The position numbers and the translations under genes were made by a program. A DNA stretch of 16,312 bases from an uncultured Methanofollis sp. (GTDB lineage Archaea > Halobacteriota > Methanomicrobia > Methanomicrobiales > Methanofollaceae). Below are positions 6,403 through 11,901 of this stretch, one piece after another. Every line of letters starts with the position of its first letter. Position 1 is the stretch's first letter. Location of the stretch: positions 1-16,312 of the forward strand of contig NZ_CALFSA010000117.1 of the NCBI RefSeq assembly GCF_937919355.1, read 5' to 3'. A model generated the notes under the pieces. The model saw only the letters and a program-made list of their open reading frames with translations. It was not told the origin of the DNA and searched no databases.

Positions 6403-7206
6403 ATGACAGACGGACTGGTGCAGGCAATACGGGAGAGGTGCAGGGCGATGGAGATCCCCCTCGTGGGCGTGGCAGATGTACGGAGATGGGAGGACCCACC
6501 CTTCCGGCCCTGGATGCCGGAGGCATTCTACCCGCAATCGATCTTTCCAGAGGCCAGGTCGGTGGTCGTGATCGGCCTGCCCGTCTCCCTGCCTGTCATC
6601 GAGACCGCCCCGTCGATCTGGTACAGGGAACTCTACCGGACAGTGAACACTCTCCTCGACCAGTACACCTACCGGATCGCCGCATATCTCGTCGAACGCG
6701 GGTATCCGTCCGTCTTCGTGCCGCGTGACGGCTACACGGGCATCGACGTCCTCCTCGAAAAGCCGGTCGCTTTCTTCTCCCACCGCCACGCCGCCTTCCT
6801 CGCCGGACTCGGGACTTTCGGGGTGAACAACATGCTCCTGACACCCGGATACGGCCCGCGGGTGCGCTTCGGGTCCGTGATCACCGCCGCCGAACTCCCG
6901 CCCGACCCTCTCATGGAGGGAGACCTCTGCACCCGCTGCATGGCCTGCGTGCGGATGTGTCCGGCCTCGGCCCTCGGCGAGGGCGGGTACCCCGCGGCCC
7001 TCACCGATAAAAAGGCTTGCGCCGAGAACAGCGCCCGGCTTGAGAAGCGCCACCTCGCCCCCTGCGGGATATGCGTCAAGGTCTGCCCGGTAGGGCGGGA
7101 CCGTGACCTCTATGGCAGGAAGAACATCGGCATCTACAGCGACCCTTCACGGCGGCCCGACCTGGAGCGGGCATGGGAACATGTGCGGTCGTACGGGACG
7201 AAATAA
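6403..7206 (+). CDS. QueG-like double [4Fe-4S] cluster oxidoreductase
   Basis: A 267-residue cytoplasmic protein related to epoxyqueuosine reductase (QueG) and reductive-dehalogenase-type iron-sulfur proteins. The ATG at 6403 follows AGGAGGT (6387-6393) by 9 bases, a very strong ribosome-binding site; the open frame extends upstream without homology. The N-terminal half has the family core: ARSVVVIGLP, the LDQYTYRIAAYLVERGY helix, then HAAFLAGLGTFGVNNMLLTPGYG. The C-terminal half has two cluster motifs: CTRCMACVRMCP (Cys176, 179, 182, 186) and Cys206 with CGICVKVCP (Cys221, 224, 228). It is shorter than bacterial QueG (about 340-380 residues). Archaea make archaeosine, not queuosine, so reduction of epoxyqueuosine is unlikely and the true substrate is unknown. 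The stop lies 5 bases from the 3' end of the opposing tRNA-Leu. Confidence 0.82.
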   Translation: MTDGLVQAIRERCRAMEIPLVGVADVRRWEDPPFRPWMPEAFYPQSIFPEARSVVVIGLPVSLPVIETAPSIWYRELYRTVNTLLDQYTYRIAAYLVERGYPSVFVPRDGYTGIDVLLEKPVAFFSHRHAAFLAGLGTFGVNNMLLTPGYGPRVRFGSVITAAELPPDPLMEGDLCTRCMACVRMCPASALGEGGYPAALTDKKACAENSARLEKRHLAPCGICVKVCPVGRDRDLYGRKNIGIYSDPSRRPDLERAWEHVRSYGTK

Positions 7207-7210
7207 TAGA

Positions 7211-7293
7211 TGCGAGAGGCCGGAATCGAACCGACGAACCCCTGCGGGAAGTGATCTTGAGTCACTCGCCGTTGGCCACTTGGCTACTCTCGC
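7211..7293 (-). tRNA. tRNA-Leu(CAA)
   Basis: A full class II cloverleaf on the minus strand. The acceptor arms are GCGAGAG and CTCTCGC, with discriminator A at 7211. The D-arm contains TAGCCAAGTGGCCAACGGC. The anticodon stem AGTGA/TCACT encloses loop CTCAAGA, giving anticodon CAA. A long variable arm (CCCGCAGGGG) follows, then a T-arm with loop TTCGATT. It reads UUG codons. There is no intron and no encoded CCA. A TATA-like A/T stretch lies at about 7306-7315. Confidence 0.95.
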
Positions 7294-7331
7294 ACGGTGC
7301 AGATGATTTTTCGCTCGGCCTCCTTGAATAC

Positions 7332-7916
7332 CTATCGCCACTCCGGGCGGGGGACGAGACGCCCTGTCCTCGCCATGTAAGCCCTGTACTCCTCCCCGAA
7401 ATGGTCGATCATCATCGCCTCCTCCCGCGGCATACGCCGGAGGATAAGGGGGACGACGGCGACGAGCATTGCCCACCCGGCGACGCCATTCCAGAGGAGG
7501 AAGGGGAGGGCGAGCGCCCAGAGGAGGTGCGCAAGGTACATCGGGTGGCGGATGCGGCTGTAGACACCGGTGGTGACAAGGTTCTGCCCGGCGGAGACAG
7601 TCGGGACCGGCGACCAGTTCTCCCCCAGGTCGGCGTGGGAGCGCCAGAAGATGAGGAGGGCGGTGGCAAAGATGAAGGCTCCTGCAACGCCGGCGGCGTC
7701 GGGGAGGCGGTAGTCGGCAAAGGAGAGGAGGGGGGTGAAGGCGTACACGAGAGGTAAGACGAGGATGCCAAGGCCGCCCAGGGCCATGAGGGCCGTGTCG
7801 AGGGGGTCTGACCAGAGGTCAGGGTCTCCCCTCTCCCGCAGGCCCCTGCCATATGCGGCCCTGATGAGAGAGCCTATGCCAAGGCCGCCGAGATAGCACG
7901 CCGTCCAGACCGACAT
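7332..7916 (-). CDS. Isoprenylcysteine carboxyl methyltransferase-like membrane protein
   Basis: A 194-residue integral membrane protein of the ICMT/phospholipid methyltransferase type, which use S-adenosylmethionine. There are about four or five hydrophobic helices, and the C-terminal half carries the family signature: GVYSRIRHPMYLAHLLWALA, then after another helix REEAMMIDHFGEEYRAYMARTGRLVPRP. The ATG at 7916 (MSVWTACYLGG) starts the first membrane helix and follows the AGGTGG at 7926-7921. In-frame ATGs upstream, up to 8024, would add a non-hydrophobic leader. A TATA-like GGTATATG at about 7979-7972 supports the shorter form. Archaeal members act on unknown substrates, and methylation of a prenylated or small hydrophobic compound is only inference. 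A GTTGTACAGGT motif lies in its leader. Confidence 0.8.
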   Translation of the reverse strand: MSVWTACYLGGLGIGSLIRAAYGRGLRERGDPDLWSDPLDTALMALGGLGILVLPLVYAFTPLLSFADYRLPDAAGVAGAFIFATALLIFWRSHADLGENWSPVPTVSAGQNLVTTGVYSRIRHPMYLAHLLWALALPFLLWNGVAGWAMLVAVVPLILRRMPREEAMMIDHFGEEYRAYMARTGRLVPRPEWR

Positions 7917-7923
7917 CCCTGCC

Positions 7924-7934
7924 ACCTGTACAAC
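7924..7934 (-). promoter_or_regulatory. Third copy of the GTTGTACAGGT motif
   Basis: On the minus strand GTTGTACAGGT ends 7 bases before the ATG at 7916 and overlaps the likely ribosome-binding site. It is identical over 11 bases to 6307-6317. A protein bound here could block translation or early transcription. Confidence 0.35.
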
Positions 7935-8040
7935 ACCTCTGTCCGTCGCACCGCCATCATGCACACCCGGCATATACCATCTCCGCATCGGGTACAGCCG
8001 CCAGACGAACGCACAGTCCCGCATGCCGGGACCGGCAATC

Positions 8041-8493
8041 TCAGGAATCTTTCAGAATATCCTCAAGTATCTCAACCGCGTCCCGCACGTAGAGGGTGCA
8101 GCGCGTGGAAAAGACGCCGGCCTTTCTCGCAGCCTCAAGGCCGCGGGGATCGGAGAGGTCGTAGCCCACGAGAGCGGTGCAGTCCACCGACCCGTGGCGG
8201 TCGCCGAAACGGCGGAGGAACTCACGCACCAGTGCGTAGCACCGCTCCTTCCCCTCCCTGTCGCCGGGCACGGCGGTGCCGAGGGCGAGGCCGAGGACAA
8301 GGACAGCGCCGCTCACCGCCCCACAGGTCCTGCCGGTGTGGGAAAGACCACCGCCGAAACCACATGCAAATTTTCTGACCACGGCCTCGTCCATGCCATA
8401 GTCCCCGGCAAACGCAGTGGCGACGGCCTGCGCACAGTTCAGGCCGCCGGAGAAAGCCTGCACAGCCCGATCAGATCGGTCAGACATCCGCAT
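8041..8493 (-). CDS. C_GCAxxG_C_C family putative redox protein
   Basis: A 150-residue soluble protein of the C_GCAxxG_C_C family, thought to be redox-active or to bind a metal cluster. The conserved pattern is visible: NCAQAV (Cys20), FACGFGGG (Cys44), GRTCGAVSGA (Cys57), then the SVDCTALVGYDL and FSTRCTLYVRDAVEILE cysteines near the C-terminus. The start ATG (8493) shares a base with the stop of the preceding gene (TGATG), which implies translational coupling. ATG 8487 and GTG 8496 are alternatives. It is the last gene of a three-gene operon with a small CxxC protein and a cupin. In bacteria the family often accompanies thiol or selenium chemistry; the substrate here is unknown. Confidence 0.85.
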   Translation of the reverse strand: MRMSDRSDRAVQAFSGGLNCAQAVATAFAGDYGMDEAVVRKFACGFGGGLSHTGRTCGAVSGAVLVLGLALGTAVPGDREGKERCYALVREFLRRFGDRHGSVDCTALVGYDLSDPRGLEAARKAGVFSTRCTLYVRDAVEILEDILKDS

Positions 8494-8771
8494 CACTTCC
8501 GCCGGGCCGATACCCGCCGGTATTCGGCCATCAACGCATCGGCATAGGCGGCGGTCTTCTTCGTCGGGACATAGTTGAACGCCTTCACCCGTCTCAGGAG
8601 TTCTTCCCTGATCTCCTCCTCCTGGTTGAGGCCGAGGGCGGCCACATCGCCGAGGATGCGGTCGAGCTGGTCGATCCCTGTCGCCTTGCCATCGACCAGG
8701 ATCGTCCTGATCCCCGGGCCCTCGGGCACGACGCCGCCGCAGATGGGGCAGTACTTCCCTTCGTCCGGCAT
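8493..8771 (-). CDS. Small conserved CxxC protein of unknown function
   Basis: A 92-residue protein starting at ATG 8771, 5 bases after the cupin stop. The N-terminus is MPDEGKYCPICGGVVPEG, one CxxC knuckle that could bind zinc or act as a thiol pair. The rest is charged and helical: TILVDGKATGIDQLDRILGD, then a stretch ending FNYVPTKKTAAYADALMAEY. From memory, this looks like a conserved protein found in methanogens and some anaerobic bacteria, without a known function. The upstream extension of the frame lies over the cupin gene and is not used. The stop overlaps the next ATG, so all three genes are probably made together. Confidence 0.75.
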   Translation of the reverse strand: MPDEGKYCPICGGVVPEGPGIRTILVDGKATGIDQLDRILGDVAALGLNQEEEIREELLRRVKAFNYVPTKKTAAYADALMAEYRRVSARRK

Positions 8772-8776
8772 TGCTC

Positions 8777-9118
8777 TCACTCCCTGATCATGGTCAGCAT
8801 CATCTTGAACCGCGTCACCGCGGAGAGGGCGTGGGGGGCGTTCGCCGGGAAGATGATCGTCTCCCCCTCTTTCATCTGGTGCGTCTCCCCGGCAAGCCAG
8901 ACCTCGCACTCGCCGTCGAGGATCGTCACCACGGCATCGTACGGCGCCGTGTGTTCGGAGAGGCCCTCGTCCTCGTCGAAGGAGAAGAGGGTGATGCTCC
9001 CTGCCGGCCTGTTGACGATCATCCGGCTTGCCACCGTCCCGTCCTGGTACTCGACGAGGTCCTTCAGTCGGAGGACCTTTCCTTTCAGTTCGGCACGTTT
9101 TTCTTCGCCCATGGTCAT
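8777..9118 (-). CDS. Cupin-domain protein
   Basis: A 113-residue single-domain cupin, a small beta barrel that usually binds one metal ion. Strands are evident in GSITLFSFDEDEGLSEHTAP (around motif 1) and EGETIIFPANAPHALSAV, a good cupin motif 2 with the PxxxPH pattern. Motif 1 keeps one histidine (EHTAPYDAVVTILDGE), so the metal site may be incomplete. ATG 9118 lies about 27 bases after the centre of GTATTTTATC (9150-9141), which predicts a leaderless mRNA; ATG 9112 is an alternative. It is the first gene of the operon with the CxxC and C_GCAxxG_C_C proteins. The role, whether ligand sensing or a small enzyme, cannot be told. Confidence 0.85.
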   Translation of the reverse strand: MTMGEEKRAELKGKVLRLKDLVEYQDGTVASRMIVNRPAGSITLFSFDEDEGLSEHTAPYDAVVTILDGECEVWLAGETHQMKEGETIIFPANAPHALSAVTRFKMMLTMIRE

Positions 9119-9140
9119 AGCAGGCACTTTCACGCCAGCA

Positions 9141-9150
9141 GATAAAATAC
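9141..9150 (-). promoter_or_regulatory. TATA box of the cupin operon
   Basis: GTATTTTATC on the minus strand, centred about 27 bases before ATG 9118. The three-gene transcript probably starts at the cupin start codon. Confidence 0.55.
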
Positions 9151-9235
9151 TGCCGTCACCGGTCCTTGAAAGGGGTCCGTGATCCTCCGTCCGCCCCGCG
9201 CCCCGTGGGGACACGGCAGGAGAAGGCCGTCCCTC

Positions 9236-9457
9236 TTACCTGGCCGGCGGCCTCTGGCACTTCGACGGACAGGGGAAGATCGCCTTCCCCTCGGGGTCGA
9301 CCTCATAGTCCCGGGGGTGTTCGATGAGGTCGAGGACGTTGATCTCCATCGCGATGAGGTCTTCGTAGGTGAATCCGACAATCTGAGAGAGGCCACCCCG
9401 TCGGTATTCGACAAGGACGCCGTTCATCATCTTATTTGCACCGGTGATCTCATCCAT
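9236..9457 (-). CDS. Small hypothetical protein with CPSKC tail
   Basis: A 73-residue acidic protein not assigned to a known family. It starts at ATG 9457 (MDEITGANKMMNGVLVEYRR), close behind GGGGAGG, which leaves only 3 bases. An upstream ATG at 9469 and a weak TTGATAT box (about 9487-9481) leave the exact start open, and a leaderless start at 9457 is also possible. The body reads like a small alpha/beta domain (IVGFTYEDLIAMEINVLDLI), and it ends with FPCPSKCQRPPAR, a CxxxC pair that could bind metal or form a disulfide. Codon choice is as GC-rich as in the neighbours. It lies between the MerR-type regulator and the cupin operon on the same strand. Confidence 0.6.
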   Translation of the reverse strand: MDEITGANKMMNGVLVEYRRGGLSQIVGFTYEDLIAMEINVLDLIEHPRDYEVDPEGKAIFPCPSKCQRPPAR

Positions 9458-9499
9458 GGTCCTCCCCATGCGGCCGCTGCATATCAACCCTTCGGGAGG

Positions 9500-9506
9500 A
9501 AAAAAA
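9500..9506 (-). terminator. Oligo-T terminator after the MerR-family gene
   Basis: Seven consecutive T on the minus strand, 7 bases past the stop of the regulator and before the small CPSKC gene. This is the simple T-tract form expected for archaeal termination; no strong stem precedes it. Confidence 0.45.
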
Positions 9507-9513
9507 GAGGGAT

Positions 9514-10338
9514 TCAGTCTGCCCGCAGGATGGGGTACTGCACCTCTGTCCTGAGCTCTTCGGGCGGTACCTCCTGCGGGTTGTTGTAGTAGAGTTCCCT
9601 GTCGGGGCCCTGGAGGGCGAGGTCGTGCGCCCCGGCGTATTCCAGGATCCTGCCATAGGCGAGGTTGAGGTTGTAATACGGGCCGGTATGGAGGACGGAG
9701 ACAACCTGCACCTGAGGGAGGGTCTTCACCTCCACCTCTTCGCCGACGCTGACCCGGCCTGCGACCGGGACCGCCACCTCGATGTCGGCGTCGGCCTCCC
9801 TGTACTCCTCGTCGTGACAGAGCATCATCACCGGGCCGGCGATCCGCACGCCGTTCCGCCGGTTTTCCGGACTGAACGCGGCGGCCATCAGTTCCCCGAT
9901 GAGACGGTGACAGACGTCCTCATAAGTCCCCTTCTCTCTCCTGCTGATCACCCGCAGAGCGGGGATCTCCTTGATGGCTGGTTCAGACAGCGACATTGCA
10001 AACAACTCCTGGAGGGAGGGCCTGGCACGCAGCACCTCCTCGACCTTCTTGAGATGCGCCATCTCCTGCCGCACCGCGGCAAGGCGCCTCTCCACCATGT
10101 CCACGCCGTCGTCGCCATCGAGGGCCGCCTTCATCTCTTCGAGAGAGAAGCCAAGTCCGGCAAGGGTCCTGATCCGCACCGCCGCCTCGAGTTGCCCGAT
10201 GGTGTAGTTGCGGTAGCCTGTGATCGGGTCCTTTGCCCCGGGCACCAGGAGGCCCTTCCTGTCGTAGAGGCGGAGGGCCTTCTGGGTGAGGTACACGGTC
10301 CGCGAGAATGTCCCGATGGGGATCTGGTCGATGGTCAT
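9514..10338 (-). CDS. MerR-family regulator with GyrI-like ligand domain
   Basis: A 274-residue transcription factor. Residues 1-70 are a MerR DNA-binding domain: IGTFSRTVYLTQKALRLYDR, then TGYRNYTIGQLEAAVRIRTL and a GFSLEEMK helix. Next comes the coiled dimerisation helix (MVERRLAAVRQEMAHLKKVE). From about residue 120 it has a GyrI/BmrR-like effector domain: IPALRVISRREKGTYEDVCH at its start, LHTGPYYNLNLAYGRILEYA in the middle and VQYPI at the end. Such proteins bind hydrophobic or cationic drugs and activate efflux genes. ATG 10338 follows AGGT by 7 bases. A CTTATATCC box (10450-10442) predicts a leader of about 80 bases; a closer CATATGAT (about 10380-10373) is the alternative. Its target is not evident here. 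Confidence 0.88.
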   Translation of the reverse strand: MTIDQIPIGTFSRTVYLTQKALRLYDRKGLLVPGAKDPITGYRNYTIGQLEAAVRIRTLAGLGFSLEEMKAALDGDDGVDMVERRLAAVRQEMAHLKKVEEVLRARPSLQELFAMSLSEPAIKEIPALRVISRREKGTYEDVCHRLIGELMAAAFSPENRRNGVRIAGPVMMLCHDEEYREADADIEVAVPVAGRVSVGEEVEVKTLPQVQVVSVLHTGPYYNLNLAYGRILEYAGAHDLALQGPDRELYYNNPQEVPPEELRTEVQYPILRAD

Positions 10339-10441
10339 GGTACTACCTGAGAGTGGGCGGCCGTCTGTCATCATATGCCGCAGTCTGCCCCGGGGGAAGG
10401 ATCAGGGCGGCGCCGCTGCTCCCGCGGATCATCGGCACGAG

Positions 10442-10450
10442 GATATAAGA
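10442..10450 (-). promoter_or_regulatory. TATA box upstream of the MerR-family gene
   Basis: CTTATATCC on the minus strand, the same core as the aIF-1A promoter. The predicted transcript start near 10420 leaves a leader of about 80 bases before ATG 10338. Confidence 0.45.
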
Positions 10451-10517
10451 ACAGATCTCTGCGGGCACGGCTACCGACAGATGATACCAGAGAAGAGAGG
10501 GCATCAATGAGAATGGA

Positions 10518-10592
10518 TGGGATCGCTGAGATTTGAACTCAGGTCAGAGCGTCCCGAACGCCCTAGGATGGACCAGGCTACCCTACGATCCC
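10518..10592 (-). tRNA. tRNA-Pro(CGG)
   Basis: A complete cloverleaf on the minus strand. The acceptor arms are GGGATCG and CGATCCC, with discriminator A at 10518. The D-arm contains TAGGGTAGCCTGGTCCATCCTA. The anticodon stem GGGCG/CGCTC (one G-T) encloses loop TTCGGGA, giving anticodon CGG. The T-arm is CTGAG TTCAAAT CTCAG. It reads CCG codons. There is no intron and no encoded CCA. A TATA-like ACCTATAATGC at 10649-10639 lies about 50 bases upstream. Confidence 0.95.
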
Positions 10593-10885
10593 ATATCCTC
10601 CCCGCGGTGCAGGATACATCCGTACACCTCAAAGAGTGCATTATAGGTGTGTGCTCACAGTATTTGAGGGATTCTGTTCGTGAGCAGGGGGAGGGCCCGG
10701 TCTGGCCGGGATCAGGGGACATTCAGGGGGGGGAGAGAGACACCGCCGCCCGCCTGCCGGGTGTGCGCATGCGTGAGGGGAAAGGCAGGGCGAGAATTGA
10801 AAAACCTAACAGGGTTCGGAATTCGATGGCCGGAAGGAATCGCGCGGGACATATCACAATCTATCAATTTGTCACATACTGATAG
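10593..10885. other. Intergenic stretch before the Fic remnant
   Basis: No gene recognised on either strand. It holds the presumed tRNA-Pro promoter (10639-10649), a 7-bp inverted repeat TGCTCAC/GTGAGCA (10652-10658 and 10680-10686), and an 8-bp inverted repeat ATCTATCA/TGATAGAT (10859-10866 and 10880-10887). The catalytic part of a Fic protein, which should precede the fragment at 10886, is not found here in any frame. Confidence 0.5.
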
Positions 10886-11161
10886 ATACAGATATCAGGG
10901 AAGGCCGTCGAGGATGTCCGCGCCTATATCAGGGAACAGCAGGAGGAGCATGCCGGGAACCTGAATCTCAGGCAGGTGGATATCCTGAAGATGATGATGA
11001 AGCATCCCGAAAGGCCGGTGACCGTCAGGGAGGGGAGGGAGACCGTCCGGGTCGCCTGTGGGACGGCGAGGAGCGACCTTTTGCACCTGGCCGAACAGGG
11101 ATATGTGGAGAAGAGGGCGACGGGAAAGGAGTTTGTATTTCTGTACAGGAGGACGCCATGA
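10886..11161 (+). pseudogene. C-terminal remnant of a Fic-family protein
   Basis: After an in-frame TAG (10883-10885) the frame is open for 91 codons, with no ATG and no ribosome-binding site at a suitable place; the first GTG is at 10976. The translation has the C-terminal arrangement of Fic proteins: a helix KAVEDVRAYIREQQEEHAGN, then LNLRQVDILKMMMKHPERPV, then the winged-helix stretch TARSDLLHLAEQGYVEKR and KEFVFLYRRTP. Fic proteins modify targets by AMP transfer through an HPFxDGNGR motif; that catalytic domain is absent here and upstream. The simplest reading is a gene that lost its 5' two thirds. A small winged-helix protein starting at GTG 10976 (61 residues) is possible but less likely. 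Confidence 0.6.
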
Positions 11162-11259
11162 ATAAGAGTCGCAGGTGATGGGGACGCAATCTTCAGGAGA
11201 ATGTTTCCGTTCGATGAGAGAGACGTCGTGACGTAACCAGAGACGGCTCACGGACAACC

Positions 11260-11267
11260 TTTATATG
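11260..11267 (+). promoter_or_regulatory. TATA box of the NYN-domain gene
   Basis: TTTATATG in an AT-rich stretch, a near-ideal archaeal TATA element. The predicted transcript start is near 11290, so the mRNA would have a leader of about 66 bases that includes the hairpin at 11300-11324. A palindrome ACGTCGTGACGT (11222-11233) lies about 27 bases further up. Confidence 0.65.
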
Positions 11268-11299
11268 TGATTAATGGAGAGGAAGTACTGTTATACACG

Positions 11300-11335
11300 C
11301 TATCGTCCAGGATCAGGACGATAGTTTCTTCTTTT
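11300..11335 (+). promoter_or_regulatory. Leader hairpin plus pyrimidine tract, attenuator-like
   Basis: CTATCGTCC (11300-11308) and GGACGATAG (11316-11324) are perfect complements around the 7-base loop AGGATCA. TTTCTTCTTTTTCT follows directly. The element lies between the predicted transcript start (about 11290) and the ATG at 11356. It has the form of an intrinsic terminator, so it could stop transcripts early, or it could be a structured leader or the end of a tiny RNA. Confidence 0.5.
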
Positions 11336-11355
11336 TCTGAGTTCTTTCACTCAAC

Positions 11356-11901
11356 ATGCCAGAGAGAGTGGCTGTTTTCATCGATAACGGATATCTATCC
11401 AAAGTTGTCCCGAAAGGAACGAGGATAGACTTTTTAAAATATTCAACTGATGTCTGCAGGGGCAGAGAGCGTCTGCGGACATATTTCTATGACTGCATGC
11501 CGTACCAGAGCGACCCGCCACAGTACGATGAAAAAGTGAAGTACGCACAGTATTGCAAATTCAGAGACATAATTGAAAGTTTACCGCGTTTCCAGATGAG
11601 GCTCGGCAAACTCAAAAAAAACAGCGACGGGACGTTCGAGCAGAAAAGAGTCGACATCCTGCTTGCGGTCGAACTTGTGAGGCTCAGCTGGTCACACCAG
11701 ATCGGATACGCCGTGGTCGTGACAGGAGACAGCGATTTCGTTCCAGCAATCGAGGCGGCAAAAGAAGCAGGCGTTATCACCACATTGTACTACTCAAAAG
11801 GGACGGTACATAACGAACTGCTTTCAGCCGTCGACGAACGGTATGAGATGGATCAAGCGTTCTTTGAAAAGGTGAGAAGAGAGAACAACCACTTCACATA
11901 A
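11356..11901 (+). CDS. NYN-domain protein (LabA/DUF88, PIN-like nuclease)
   Basis: A 181-residue soluble protein with the NYN fold, a PIN-like metal-dependent RNase domain. Acidic active-site positions are visible: RVAVFIDNGYL (Asp near residue 10), KRVDILLAVELVRLS (Asp near 99) and YAVVVTGDSDFVPAIEAAKE (the GDSDF block, near 124). The first strand, the central helix and the final VDERYEMDQAFFEKV segment agree with single-domain LabA-like proteins. RNA is the likely substrate by family; the specific target is unknown. The ATG has no clear Shine-Dalgarno sequence. The leader has a strong hairpin and a T-rich tract. The gene is AT-richer than its neighbours, which may mean more recent arrival. 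Its last 8 bases overlap the 3' end of polC on the other strand. Confidence 0.85.
   Translation: MPERVAVFIDNGYLSKVVPKGTRIDFLKYSTDVCRGRERLRTYFYDCMPYQSDPPQYDEKVKYAQYCKFRDIIESLPRFQMRLGKLKKNSDGTFEQKRVDILLAVELVRLSWSHQIGYAVVVTGDSDFVPAIEAAKEAGVITTLYYSKGTVHNELLSAVDERYEMDQAFFEKVRRENNHFT

Noticed and set aside
10652..10686. Inverted repeat TGCTCAC/GTGAGCA upstream of tRNA-Pro
   Set aside because: Only 7 bp with a 21-base loop, so not unusual enough; kept only as a note in the intergenic entry.
11894..11901. Eight-base tail-to-tail overlap of the NYN gene and polC as a sign of misannotation
   Set aside because: Both stops are supported by well-conserved C-termini or full family length; short convergent overlaps are common in compact archaeal genomes.
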